Shown: positions 37,064 to 48,800 of the stretch, piece after piece
Position numbering within the stretch: the first letter of the stretch is position 1
How the letters are laid out: every line of letters begins with the position of its first letter
Assembly: GCF_003286085.1 (NCBI RefSeq)
Contig: NW_020825288.1
Coordinates: forward strand, 5,580,001 to 5,644,000
DNA: 64,000 bases
Reading direction: 5' to 3'
DNA from: Drosophila persimilis
Taxonomy: Eukaryota; Arthropoda; Insecta; Diptera; Drosophilidae
The notes under the pieces: model-generated
Seen by the model: the letters and a program-made list of their open reading frames with translations, nothing else
What the model was told of the DNA's origin: nothing
Database searches by the model: none
Made by a program: the position numbers and the translations under genes

Positions 37064-38815
37064 TCACACAACGACCCTGATCAGCGACCATACAATGAAA
37101 GCAGCAATGCACCCGAGGATGACCTGTAGGAGGTGGTGCCACATCTTCAGCCTATAAGTGCAGAACCGAGTGCCACAGATTCAAAAAGAAATTCCAGTGA
37201 TTTGCATTGAAATTACCTCTTTATCACTCGTAGGCCGTGTGCTATTGACTCTGAAGTCGGTGGATCCTGGCCCAAGTATAGTCTCATGCCCAGCAGGGCC
37301 TTTTCGAAATATTCCTTCCAACTTATGCTGGCCATGTCGAAGTCGTAGAGTCTGCGATCTTGCTCTGACATAAGCTCTCTCATCTTATTGGTGTTGTGCA
37401 TGTCGAAGTACCAGCTTTTGCTCGAAAATGGTCCCAATATGCCCAGGGTTTTGTGAATCTTCTGGTAAACTTTAACCAACCGCGGCTTCCGGCCGCTCAG
37501 ATAGAGCGCCAGATCGAAGATATAGGCGGGCAGGGTGTGATAGAAGAACGCTGCAATGGGAAAGAGCCACATAGTGGTGATGCAATGGAAAAACGGATAC
37601 CAGACCATTTTGGTAAGGGGACACTGCATGCGACCATCTAGCGCATAGTCTTTGAATTCTCCATGCGTCAGGGAGTTGTCCTCGGTGGGTGCCAGTTGAT
37701 AAATGATCGGATCGCTCTGTCGCTCATCAGTCTGTGCGGTTTTCCATGCGCAGGCAAGAGCTAGGTTGGCGCAGTAGTCGACCGGTACCAAGCTGGCCTG
37801 GGCCTTCACATCGATGGTGGCTATACGCAGGACTCCACGAGCCACGCCGAAAAGTATGGCAATGGGTCCGTATAGGTTATCAATCCATCCGGAGATGGGC
37901 TCCTTGTGGCTGGCAATGACTGCAATTATGAAGAACCATTGGTAAAGGAGCCCATCACACAGCACATTTCCATTTCCCAATCACTTACTAACAGCAGGTC
38001 TGAAGATACAAATGGGTAAGTCGCTCCCCTCCCTTAAAATCACGTCCTCTGCCAGGGCCTTGGTGTATGTGTAGCTGTTGGGGTGGGAGCCGAGAAGAGT
38101 AGGCGTCATGTTGTCAATAAGTTCGTCACTCAGGAGCTCACTCACACCCAGGACCTTATCCGAGCTGCATGTCAAGTGCTCTGGATAGAACTTCTCCTTG
38201 ACGTGATAGATAATGCAGTTGGAGAAGGCCGTGGAGACGTGAACAAATGCCTCCAGGTTGACCATTTGCTTCCCCAACTGCACCATCAGTCGCGTGGCGC
38301 GAGTGTTGATGGCCAGTGCCACATGCAACGGCTCGTTGAACCGTACTGTGGCTGCTCCGTGAAGAACGATCTGCACCTCTGATGCCAGGAGCCTTCGGTC
38401 CGTATCGCTTATGCCCAGGTCCGGCTCCAGGCAATCTCCAGCGATGGGGCATACTCGCTGCAGAGCGTCTGACTTGGACTTCAGTAGGAGTTCAAAAACC
38501 TTTTCGGGAAATCCTGAATGAGAACCTGCTTTCATGGTAAGACTTTATGGCTGTTACGCACAGAATCCTTTGACCATTCGCTGATTCGCTCCTGAATTTC
38601 CACGCCACGCTTCGGTCTGATCAATAAATATATTCGCTTCACTTCCGTAGTTCGTAATAGCTTCTCAACGATAACTGAAATGCATTTAATTTAGATTTAA
38701 CCTTCAATTAACTGCCAGTCGGAATGGAATGGGGAATACCTTTTCCCAAGAATCCGGTGCCACCTGTTAGAAAAACGGTTTTGTTTTCAAAATATTTCTG
38801 AATGGCACTTTCCAT
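37064..38815 (-). CDS. Fatty acyl-CoA reductase D (5 exons, 496 aa)
   Basis: Exons: 38,815-38,740; 38,674-38,562; 38,499-37,989; 37,919-37,217; 37,151-37,064. It encodes TGGTGFLGK (17-25), IVLHGAATVRF, SYTYTK (catalytic Y206/K210), KEPISGWIDNLYGP, GRKPRLVKVYQKIHKTL and a C-terminal anchor (VILGCIAAFIVWSLI). Exon 2, intron 2 and most of exon 3 are nearly base-for-base the same as in gene A, 6.8 kb away, while intron 1 and exon 4 are clearly different. The intron-2 donor is GTGCGT. It is the most upstream (first transcribed) gene in the minus-strand array; no strong TATA is seen (CATATATTG near 38,895). Confidence 0.88.
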
Positions 38816-40164
38816 CTCGTGTTCCCCTAATTATCCGCTCAAAATGTGCTTGGCTGGGAGATAGTAAATGTCATGAAAGAACCCGTGCAGTGCAATATAT
38901 GCAAACACAAAAATCATGGGCCGCGAGTCGCGAAGAAAAGCTTAAATGTAAGTGCACCTTTGTTTTGCAGCCGTTATATATAGCTTTCTTTATATATCTA
39001 TGCATGCATATATTATACACGGTCGATGTACGCCGGTGCCAGGGCTGGGGACTATGACGCATTTGGCTCGCATTCTTGGCTCTTCTTGGTGTTATACGGT
39101 GGTGCTATGGATAAGAAAATAAACAATAACCATTCCATAAAAATAGAAATCGGTCTCTACTTGGGCGTGTATCCCTGATGCATAGGTATATTTACTCGTA
39201 CATTACCTTCACGGGGGTACATATTTATATGGCTGATTTGGTACCCAAATGCATTTTAAAGAATGTCAAAAGTCATCAATAAATTTGTACAATTCACACA
39301 GAAAAACCGCCGAGTGCTAAAATTTATTGCTGGCTGACGAATTGCCTTCAAGTATGTTCGAGTTATTGCGCGGCGGCGTCTACTGTATTAATGATAGAGT
39401 ATTTATTAACTAATTTCAGCACTTTTTTTTCTACATATCTACATATTTATGTCTGTCTGGCGGTCAGTCTCTGTTTGTCGCGATTGACGCATAGTTCTCA
39501 GAACTATAAGAGCTAGAGCCAAATTTTGCGTTCAGATTACTATAATATGACACCGAGCTCAGTGTAGTTCCAATTGTTTCTCAGCCCGTACCAATGCCGA
39601 ATCCATCATATTTTAAAAAACAAGAAACTCGCAAGCATATCTAGCATTATTGGATCGGATCATTATTAAATAAGTCTGACCTCTCTGGCGTTGTTTTGAA
39701 GAGTGAAAGAGTTTTAGCGGACGGTGCGGTATGGAAACAGGTAGCAAATATTCTAAAATTCGAATCAAATAGGTCATTAGGTGGAAGAAGAATAAACAAA
39801 GTGCAAGAATTTGCAATTCATACATAGTACATTGTATACTGACTGAGTAATGGGTATCAGAACGTACCGACACGTTTTTCTTAATTTCTTAAGGAAATTT
39901 ACGAAAAAGGGGCATTTTTTTAAAATCAAATAAAATGTATCATTTTTCGAGAACTTTTCGTTTTAATGGGATTCTTATGGATGTTGAAACTATATATCAC
40001 GAAATGTTTCTGGGGAATAGGAATTCCATCAGACAGATGCTTTCACCGGCCAATAACAGAGTTAGTACCATATCCATAGTGCAGACGGGACACTCCCAAA
40101 AGCCTAAATCAGTTCTTTTTTTCCTCTACACCTACATATGAGCAATCAAATTGTCGGAGTTTGA
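38816..40164. other. Intergenic DNA with an INE-1/ISY-like relic
   Basis: No gene is supported. 39,440-39,560 (GTCTGTCTGGCGGTCAG, then TTCTCAGAACTATAAGAGC, then GAGCCAAATTTTGCG) has the pattern of the INE-1/ISY-like repeats seen at 29.7 kb, in the opposite orientation. The remainder is AT-rich. Confidence 0.45.
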
Positions 40165-40570
40165 ATTTAAAAATTCCGCCAAAGTGATGCCGTATCAACG
40201 AAAAATGGTTCGTCAAAATCTAATGTAATGGTTCAACAGGTTGCAAGCGGACTATTGCTATTTTTAAACGGTTGAGACAAATGATAAAAAATATAATGAT
40301 AACAGTTTCTAATTTTTCCCGTCAATGTGGTCAATGGTTATTTTCAGAGCAACTTCAATCCAGAAATCTTTCTAGCCCGATTCCGGTGAACAGTGTTCCG
40401 CACTTCTCGGTACTCAAATTTGAATAGATTTTTAACTTTTAACTAATTATACTTTCATCCTTTTTTCCCCACCTTTCGATTCGGTGGGACTGGGACAACT
40501 TTTAAAAAGTCCGCCAAGTGATGCCCTACCGACGGAAAATGGTAGCCAAGATCCGGCAGTTCATACAACG
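40165..40570 (+). repeat. Diverged direct repeat pair (~73 bp each)
   Basis: 40,165-40,238 and 40,499-40,570 share TTTAAAAAxTCCGCCAA, then GTGATGCC, then ACGxAAAATGGT, and a similar continuation. The second copy lies just upstream of a housekeeping-type promoter motif pair. Origin unknown. Confidence 0.55.
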
Positions 40571-40616
40571 AACTTGTCGGAAACGTCGGTATGTTTTCAA
40601 AATAAAACTGTTTATT

Positions 40617-40649
40617 TTGGTATATTTTAAGGGTCAGACGGCCACACTG
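40617..40649 (+). promoter_or_regulatory. Housekeeping-type core promoter (Ohler motif 6 + motif 1)
   Basis: TTGGTATATTTT (motif 6 consensus KTYRGTATWTTT) is followed 10 bp later by CGGCCACACTG (motif 1/M1BP consensus YGGTCACACTR, one mismatch), in the usual order and orientation for plus-strand transcription. Confidence 0.5.
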
Positions 40650-40659
40650 CAGCTCATAC

Positions 40660-40875
40660 ATGGAACGAAGACATGAGTCGGGAGATCACAATTTGGAATG
40701 GGCTATAGAAAGAGGGTTTGGACAACAGGTAAAAAAGGCAATGAAAATTGGTTCCTACGAACCCCACATGTGTGTTTTGAGGACAATCTTCAAGGTATAT
40801 TTTACATGGCATGCGTTTCATTTCCTGAACCGTCTTGCCCTGTTTTTCTACCATGCTCTGAAAAAATGTCGTTGA
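40660..40875 (+). CDS. Possible 71-aa gene or gene remnant
   Basis: An ATG frame starts about 10 bp below the motif 1 site (MERRHESGDHNLEWAIERGF) and ends at a TGA, 71 codons. The first 24 codons look plausible. They end at CAG followed by GTAAAA, which could be a splice donor, and a second frame opens just after. I recognise no family. It could be a small gene, a truncated relic of a gene moved here with its promoter, or chance. Confidence 0.25.
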   Translation: MERRHESGDHNLEWAIERGFGQQVKKAMKIGSYEPHMCVLRTIFKVYFTWHAFHFLNRLALFFYHALKKCR

Positions 40876-41341
40876 TATGTATCAAACTTGTAGTTGCCGT
40901 GTAGTTGCCATGTAATAAATTGAGTAAACGTCAAAAGTTGTAAAAATTTCATTAATCTATTTTTTAAAAGGTATATTTAAGAAGACAGGGTATAGAAATT
41001 CCATACGCAGGCTTTTTTAATTTTCGCTCACAAACCGTACTTACGTGTATCATTTATTCCAATAGATTGCATTTATATCTTTTTTGCTTATTAAATTTTT
41101 TGTTTAAACCTTGTTTTCTACACTATACAATAAAAGAAAGTACTTAAAAGTAGTCAATCAGTAGAAAATTGATTCATTAATCGGATAAAATTATGTGGGC
41201 ATGGCTAAATGTTCTATATAGCTGGGAATATTCGACGGAAGATCAAAAACGAGGAATATGTATAGTAGAACTTGATAAATAACGATAACTTGATAACGAT
41301 AAATCAGCTGTCACAAAGTTGTATAATTTGTTTCCTCGGAA

Positions 41342-42227
41342 ATGGCATGCCGTAAATTGTTTCGCGTTCTTCAAAATAATCATCCAGCTCTAAAACGGAG
41401 CATTGCCATGTCGCGCTCACTACGCTCCACCGAGGAAGCCGTGGAGAAGCTGAAGGAAAGCAATCCCTACTATTGGAAGTATGCGGAAAAGATTGCCAAG
41501 ATTCAGCAGACGTCTGCCGAGGAGTTCCTGGATCGTGTTGAGCGCGTCGTGAATCCAATTAAGGATGGCCAAATCCAGGCCAGGTAAGAAACGACCATGG
41601 CTGGAAGCAGTTGCAATAAATAACACTATTTGCAGGACTTATTCCGAGCTGTTGAACCCCAAAGAGGAGCTGGCCAAGCAAGAAGCGGCTGAGCTGCCAC
41701 ACAAGAAACTGTCGGACATCATGAAGCTCGAACTGCTGGCCGACAAAAGCGCAGAGGAGTTATCGCAGATCTGGATCGAGTACCACAAGACCAAGGATGT
41801 GCTGGCAGCCACCCTAACCAAGGCTCAGTACGAAACCTTGATGGGCCGCGCCAAGGAGCATCCAATTTTCCTGCTGCCATTGCCGCGCAGCGAGGGATTC
41901 GAGTTTTTCTTGCTGCAGTTTGCAGCCAACACGGTTCACTTCACTCCACTGCTGGCCTACCAGGTGCATCACGAGAATGCCCCCGAGTGCCTAACAGTGG
42001 TTCATTACACTGAGGTGCAGGACAAGGGCGTGGTGCTGATGCGCGGTGAATACGACACTAAGGTACTGACCGCTCAAGAGGCCCAGTGCCTGGCGAACGA
42101 GCTGCAGATGTTCTACTATAAGACAGACGAGAGCAAGATGAAGCTCCTGGAGACCTTTACCAAGCGTCCCGATGAGTTCAAGCACACGGATCTCATCAAG
42201 GAGGTAGAAAACATTCAGCTGGCATAG
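41342..42227 (+). CDS. ATPAF1: ATP synthase F1 assembly factor 1 (ATPAF1/Atp11 family), 277 aa
   Basis: It is a mitochondrial chaperone that holds the F1 beta subunit before it joins alpha. Exons are 41,342-41,583 and 41,636-42,227, split by a 52-bp intron (GTAAGA...TTGCAG, phase 2). The first 25 or so residues (MACRKLFRVLQNNHPALKRS) are basic and lack acids, consistent with a matrix-targeting peptide. The core has the family features: NPYYWKYAEKIAKIQ, SDIMKLELL, IWIEYHKTKDVLAATL, PIFLLPLPRSEGFEFFLLQF and a long C-terminal alpha/beta part with LQMFYYKTDE. Length matches the family. The symbol is that of the vertebrate ortholog. AATAAA-type signals follow the stop, and the next gene starts 105 bp downstream on the same strand. 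Confidence 0.9.
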
Positions 42228-42331
42228 ACACTGACAAATTCGTCAAAATAAAAATACGATAAATAAACGGTAGCTGCACGTCTATCCCTCTGTAAATTTA
42301 CGGCGTATTTCGGCTTGGACTAGGAAGCAGT

Positions 42332-44106
42332 ATGCATCAGCATCTGTCCGAGTTTGACGTCGTTATGGAGCAGATTGGTAAATGTCAATTCATTTTCATC
42401 TCGGAACAACTAAGAGCCCCCGGCACACAGGCTTCGGCAAAGTTCATCTGTTTGCCACTGTGACTCTGGGACTGCTCCAGATGATGGCCATTCTGGAGAC
42501 AATGGGCATGGGAATTATTGGACCGGCGGCGGTCTGCGATCTGCGGATGAGTCTCATGCAACTTACTTCGATTTTGGCGGCCGGTTTTATGGGTATAATT
42601 TGCTCCTCGTACTTCTGGGGCTACATTACCGATAAAATGGGTCGCCGTTGGATCCTCTTGCGCACCATTTCGGTGAGCAATATTTGTTCGGTCATTTCCA
42701 TGTTCATGGTTAGCTTCTCTGGCTTCTATGTAATGCGCTTCATGACGGGAATATTGTAAGTGGTTTTTGTTCTGCAGCATGCACCTTTCATCTAATATTT
42801 TCAACGCAATCAGCGTGGCCGGGCCTAGCTTTGTGGCAGTCACCTATCTTAGCGAGTTCTGCAACAAGCAGATCATGTCGCGCGCCGTAACCCACTTGTA
42901 CATGTTCACGGGTTTCGCCATGTTGTACAGCCCTGCGTGGGGGACATTATTTCAGGCACAGACCTATATGGACTTCGAGTTGGTGATATCGGGGAGGCTA
43001 ACTGTTCGGCCCTGGCGTATACTTGGCTGCATGTTCACATTGCCCGGATTGATTGCGTTCTTCCTGTTGCTTCGCATGCCAGAGAGTCCCAAGTTTCTGT
43101 TCATGATTGGTGAGACCCAGAAGGGCATGGATGTGATGGACTGGGTGTGCAGAAAGAACACCGGCCGGTCCCTCAACCCCGAACAAGTCGCGAATATGCT
43201 CAAGTTTCAGAAAAAAGTGGAGGTAAAGCGCCAGCAGAATGCCAACAATATCCTATTAACGATGCTCAATGATGCCATGCCACTGTTCCGGAAGCCCTAC
43301 GTCTGGTATTTCGTGAGCGGCTGTGCGGTTATGTTTGTGATGGGCTTGCTGTGAGTGGAGTGTAGTCAATGCCAAGACTGAGACTCCAGATATACATCCT
43401 TTCTGTTACAGGGCCAACGGATTGGGGATCTGGTATACTTCAATGCGGAATCGAGCAAATATGCGCATAGGACCCAAGGAACATATGACACTTTGTAGCC
43501 TTCTATTCGACAATATCCCTAGCCTAATGAAGGAATCCGAAGAGGACTTAAATATCGTTAGAACTATGCTCTCCATTATGCTCATCGTTTATCGAATCCC
43601 ATCCTTAGGTCTGCAACGATGACCTGCATAGCTTCAACGATTCTCTCATTCTGGGTGCTACCTACATTATTCTATACAACGTATGCTGGCTGTTGCTCTT
43701 CTATGTGCCCCGAAAGGCCCTGTTGGTCACCTCTCTCGTCATTGCCTCCACCTGCGGATTTGCCATAATATTCGTATCCAACCATTTCATTCAGCTCTTT
43801 TCCTTGATATTCCTAGTTTCATTCCCGGGCTTGATAATTTCACTGATGGGCGGTGCCCTACTGGAGTTTGTGCCCACCTACATACGCGCCAAGGCTCTGT
43901 GCATCAGTCTTATGTGGTGCCGTTGGGGCGCTGCCGTGGGAGCGACCATTGTCGGATCGTCTATTGAGAAGCACTGCGAGATAACTCTATTGGCAATGGC
44001 AATTCTGCCTCTGTGTAAGAGCCAGATTCGAATCCTGCGTCCACGAACTAATTATGTTTTACTTTTTGCAGTTGCCGCAAGCCTTGAATCATTTTTACCA
44101 TTGTAA
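42332..44106 (+). CDS. SV2-like major facilitator transporter (6 exons, 497 aa)
   Basis: Exons: 42,332-42,377; 42,431-42,755; 42,814-43,350; 43,412-43,556; 43,609-44,014; 44,072-44,106. The start was set at 42,332 because it adds the family leader (LSEFDVVMEQIGFGKVHLF) across a 53-bp intron; a later ATG at 42,382 is intronic. About twelve membrane helices are present. GYITDKMGRRW is the MFS loop 2-3 motif, RMPESPKFL follows helix 6, and RAKALCISLMWCRWGAAVG lies in the C-terminal half. It belongs to the insect SV2-like/organic-ion group; the substrate is unknown. The donor of exon 4 is GTTAGA, weaker than usual, but the junction restores the frame. The C-terminus is short (AASLESFLPL). Confidence 0.82.
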
Positions 44107-44604
44107 GCGATGTGCAACATCATACGACAAGATGTATCAAAATAGAAAATAGATTATACACTTATGAAAGGCCCGAAAAGTAGGCAACGGAATGTGAACG
44201 GCTTTATTCCGATAAATTCGAGAACAATTGTTTCCCCTTCCTTCTTGATTGTTGGGCCTTGACCATTTCTTCATGGTGTTAATACTTGAATTTATTGAAA
44301 AACTTTGTAGATCCATAGAGATTACAGATTGTGAAAACCAAATGAAAACCAAATCGATTCATCATTGCAGTTTATATTTCTTTTGTTTGGAGTAAGTAGG
44401 CGAATATTTTGGTTAGTTAATATATGTCATTTATTTAACTAACATCAAGATTAGATGGAAGATATATCTAACCGTAAGTATTAAATATGCAGCTGCAACT
44501 AGATCTAATTTCTCAACACGTTAAACTATTGCCCCGATAATAACTAATTGAATAACAACAAATAAATGAGTTTTAATCGTCGTCATGGTCCACGGCATTT
44601 TGGT

Positions 44605-44982
44605 TTAGAATACCTCCTCCTCATCCAGGGCGCGGATCTGTGAGAGTGAGATTAAACAGATTTCTATATTGATACATAATCGTGTGTGTTCCCTTCCTAT
44701 TCTTACCAACTCCCCGCCGCTGTTGATGCTTTTGGCCATATTGTTCTCCAGCTCCCGATTCCGCAGCATTTCCATCAGTGGACCCCCCCGCTTGCCGAAC
44801 CGAACTCGTGCCCTGTCGCCATAGTAGGTGTCCAGATCCTGCAAGAACTTGTACGCATCCGCCATGGTATTGACGTCATTCTTCCGTGGTGGTCTCGAAT
44901 TGGATGCCTCCACATTGCAGCCGGCGGCGATCAGTGTAAGTGCCACGCAGACAATCAGAATGCAACGCATTGTATTGGACAT
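44605..44982 (-). CDS. NPF: Neuropeptide F precursor (2 coding exons, 102 aa)
   Basis: Exons: 44,982-44,707 and 44,637-44,605, with a 69-bp phase-0 intron (GTAAGA...TCACAG). Signal peptide 1-26 (MRCILIVCVALTLIAAGC core). The mature peptide is residues 27-62, starting SNSRPPRKNDV and ending RARVRF; it is followed by Gly63 as amide donor and the KR cleavage site (64-65). Residues 66-102 form a C-terminal flanking peptide that ends DEEEVF. Total length equals my memory of the D. melanogaster precursor, and the mature peptide appears identical, while the flanking peptide differs. NPF acts through NPFR in feeding, reward, ethanol response and male behaviour. Expression is in brain neurons and midgut endocrine cells in D. 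melanogaster (known). It is convergent with the SV2-like gene, about 500 bp apart. Confidence 0.96.
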   Translation of the reverse strand: MSNTMRCILIVCVALTLIAAGCNVEASNSRPPRKNDVNTMADAYKFLQDLDTYYGDRARVRFGKRGGPLMEMLRNRELENNMAKSINSGGELVRIGREHTRLCINIEICLISLSQIRALDEEEVF

Positions 44983-45631
44983 GATGCAAATTGCTGGGGA
45001 ACATCGAAAAACGGAAAAGAAAGGGTTGGGTTAGTATGAGGTAAGGGTATTGCTAATCTATTGAAACCCAAGGATAAATTACATTATCAAGTGTGAGCTA
45101 ATTGACATCTCTGGCCATATATTGCGGCTTGTTACTCAGCCATTTGGGTTGGGTTGGGGTTGGGTCTTCGTAGGGCCAGATTTAATAACTGGCATTCTCG
45201 TATGATAATTTATGGCTAGAGTCATGGGGTGAGCGGGCTAAATGGGCGAACGGGCTGTCCTCTGCTTTTGCTGACGACCGTTTTCAATGATTTGGTTGTG
45301 GCGGTACTCTGACGCAAGTTGCTGCTCGTACTTTTCCCATCCAGAGCCTCGTTATATATAACTAATAATTACAACCATTATATAGCAGTTAGCTTCTACT
45401 TAAGGTCACTCTGACCTATGTGAAACGATGCAATTACGAATCAGAACTCTACTGCCTGAGAAAAGTCATACATAACTTTTTGATACAGCTTTCTCGACTT
45501 ATTCCGAGAACAAAGATTAGTTTTTTGTCTTAAAATAGACACTTTTAATCGTCCAAATGAACTCTCGAGAACTTAAGCTTAAGTTTTGAGTACACAAGGC
45601 TTTTGTAACTACATGTGATAACCATCCTTAC

Positions 45632-45804
45632 CCGTTCAAGATTACCACTGCTACAGTTGAGTATTTTACAAATGGATGTGATCTGGAATCACAGCACACA
45701 CAGGGAGAGCACAATGCAATTGGTCACCGTCACCGAAGTGTGTAAACAGCGGACGCAGTCGTGAATAAATGTTGGCCAAAAGACATTGGCAACAGGTATT
45801 TATA
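45632..45804 (-). promoter_or_regulatory. NPF: Predicted NPF promoter and 5' non-coding exon
   Basis: Minus-strand TATAAATA (45,804-45,797) predicts a start near 45,772. The sequence then runs to AACGG|GTAAGG, a strong donor at 45,632/45,631. A matching acceptor CCCCAG lies a few bases above the NPF ATG (near 45,000). This implies a 5' UTR exon of about 140 nt and an intron of about 630 bp. It is inferred from signals only. Confidence 0.5.
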
Positions 45805-48800
45805 GGGGCCGAAGCGTGCCATGATGCAGAAGGATACGAGTATACGCGCTTGGCCTTATCATAGCCGGGCCGCCCACCACATCGCAGCGAACAAATGCGG
45901 AACGAGCGGAAATTGGCGGACGGAGCGAACCGAACACCGCGCGAAGCCTCTAAAATATTTTCATATGCAATATAATTATGTGGCTGCTCTGCTCCTGTGT
46001 TTCAAGTTTTGCAGCAGCTGGAACGGAAAAGCGTCTGACATTGGCAGTGGGAGTGGTAGCATGCGAATGGGATTCGCTTTTTGTTTTGGAATGGAAATGG
46101 AAATTAGAATGGGAATGAGAATGAGAATGCCAGCGAGCAGGGTCAGGAAAGGGGGCTGGCTGGATGGGGATGGGGATGGGGATGGGCATGGGGAGCACAG
46201 GCGCTTGGAAATTGTCGACGGAGATTGTTGAGCGCTAACAAATAATGACAGTTGGCTAACGAGATATCCAGAGCCGCAGATAGAGAATTACGCATAAATG
46301 AATAAATGACAAATTTTCGATAAGAAGGATTAGCGCCTGCTGCGCCACCTGAATGGTGCATACTACTCGTTGAATTGATTTATGGGAACCGGCTGCCGGC
46401 CAGTCCTCCTTCCTGGGCCATCGAAATGCCAATGGGTCGGTCGCCTCTGGTTCCCTGCCGGTTGGCAACCCTATCATTAATTATAATATTTTGATTATTG
46501 TTTAATAACTGTTGGCTTAGTTGGCGACGCTAATTGCGATACGCGGCGCGACGCCATCGGGCATGGCATTACATCAACTGCTCGACTTTGCTTTGCCGTT
46601 TAACTTGGGGTCAATACGGTGAGGCAATTTCAATAGCACTTCCCCGTGTTCGAGTGCGGGTGCGTATACGTAATGCGGTTCTCACTCGCTACATGGCGTG
46701 TACGATGTGACGTCACGGCGACCACTTCTTCTGTGGGTATATGGTTATGTTATTAACATAATATTTGTTATAAACGTTCTAGCTAATTATCACTCTAGCG
46801 TTTACTTTGCTGTTGTTTTTTGTCATCGTCGCTGTTCTCTGGCCTAGCCTACGCTGGATGGATACCTATTAATGTTGTGGCTGTCGCTGTTGTTGCTGTT
46901 GCTGTTGAGAATATCGTACAAATTAAACTTGTTAGATATTCATTTGCGTTGAGCGGTAGCTTTTCATATTTAAATCTAATTGCCATCCAACATTGTTGGT
47001 TCCTCATTGTTCGTCTGAGAGTTTAGCTCCAGTTCCAGTTCCATTAACCGCTGCTGATTGCCATTGATTGCCCCTTCCCTTCCCTTCCCGCCTTAATAAT
47101 TGGAGCCACTATGATCTATTAAAGCCTGTACATTGCAGGTCAGTCTGATACATACGAGTAGGTCAGCTTTCGATCGTACTTTCCATATGCTTACCTTGTC
47201 GCCCGTACAACATTTAGATGTAAGTTTACTCGGGCAGCGCACAAAGAGCAATCAAGGTCCAGAGTCACTTTCTGGGTTTTTGTAGGCAGTCTAGTCTGGG
47301 AAGCCCCCAGCAAAAGAGCGGTCGATCTGGTTCAAGGATGTCAGTGGCTCGTAGTTCCGCATTGAGAGCTGCTTGCTGCTGGGCGCGGTAGGTCTCTTGC
47401 AGCGTGTATGCATCTCATTGTTCTCTGCGGACTACGATTCGGCTTCGCTTTTGTCACCTTTCATGTGCTAAAGCGGCAACGTCATCAAAACCTGTCAAGA
47501 CAATGCAAAGGCTAAGAGTCCGGCGGTGCAATTACTCGAAAGTGCCTCGTTTTTGTTTAGTCAGATACTGTTATAATTTTAGATATGAGGGCAGCTTGCA
47601 TGTCAGATGTCTGGGGATCCCCGTACCCATGGCCATGGGCCAGCCATTTCTGGTTGGGGACATAATATATGGTATTTGCATGCCAATCCCCAATTTTCAG
47701 CAAAACTCTGAGAATTTTAGAGAACAGAACCATTTTCCTCCGTTTGTGTAGACGTAGATGTAGATAGATGTTAATAATCCAGCGTGCTTCTGGGGATTCT
47801 GGGATGATCCGCTGCCCCCTGCAGCTCGTTAAAAAACTACTTAGCTTAATTGAGCGTTTAATGTATGCGAAATAGTTGGAGACTCTGGTCGGATAGGTTT
47901 AAACTTGTCTCCTCGTGTGTACAATTTCGTTCACTGAGCAGCTTCGTGAACATTCCGTTGTTGGTTCCTGCAACAAACTTTTTGGGGGCTTTCCTCGCCT
48001 TGGGGATGTCAGCTAATTGGGCAGAGGTTACCTACTAGACAATCGTAGACCTTATTTGCAACCAAATGATAATTGTACCTCAAAATTTCACGGCTAAATA
48101 ACAACATTTGCGTATATTTGCCCATTCGCCTGTTTGTGTTTGGTTTTCTATATCATGCAAATATTGTTCTATATCCGACAAGTTAGTCAGATTCTTGGTA
48201 TTTACAGTGAACTTTTCCACTTTCCGACTGGGAGAGAGGGTTTAAAGGTTTGTTCATATACGTCAAAAAAACATATGTGTCGTACTGCAAAAACCAATAT
48301 TTAGCTTTGTTTAAATTCATAGAAACTTGTTAGATCATTGGTTTTCGGGTGTGAAACTATATTTCAACGGGTTTCAAAAAACTTTACGATAGATAGGGTT
48401 CTTCTTTGCATTCTAAAGGCTTGGAAAGGAGTGATAGATATACGAATGTCCCCCATTTATTGTACTTTTCCGAATCAATGAACTAAAAAAATTAGTATGT
48501 ATTGTTTTGCCATCTATTAGCGGTTTGAAATTTAGGAAAGCTTCTTATGGGAAAGCTTTTAGCTTAGCCAGGACACACCGCACCGTTCTGGGCTAGCTTT
48601 TGTAATGGCGATATGGAAGTTTCTAGGAAAGCATAAACAGTGTCTAGACGGAAGGGGGACTTTGTGGTTAGCCATAATTGCGGCACGAGCTGCTATAAAC
48701 AAACAAACAACAACAATTATCCAGGGAGCAACAGCAAAACATGGGATAATGGCGACATGCATGTCAAGTGATAGTTAGTGTAGTGAACCGAGCACATTCG

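Noticed and set aside
42382-42427. In-frame ATG at 42,382 as the start of the SV2-like gene
   Set aside because: It lies inside a 53-bp intron; starting at 42,332 and splicing gives the conserved leader LSEFDVVMEQIGFGK.
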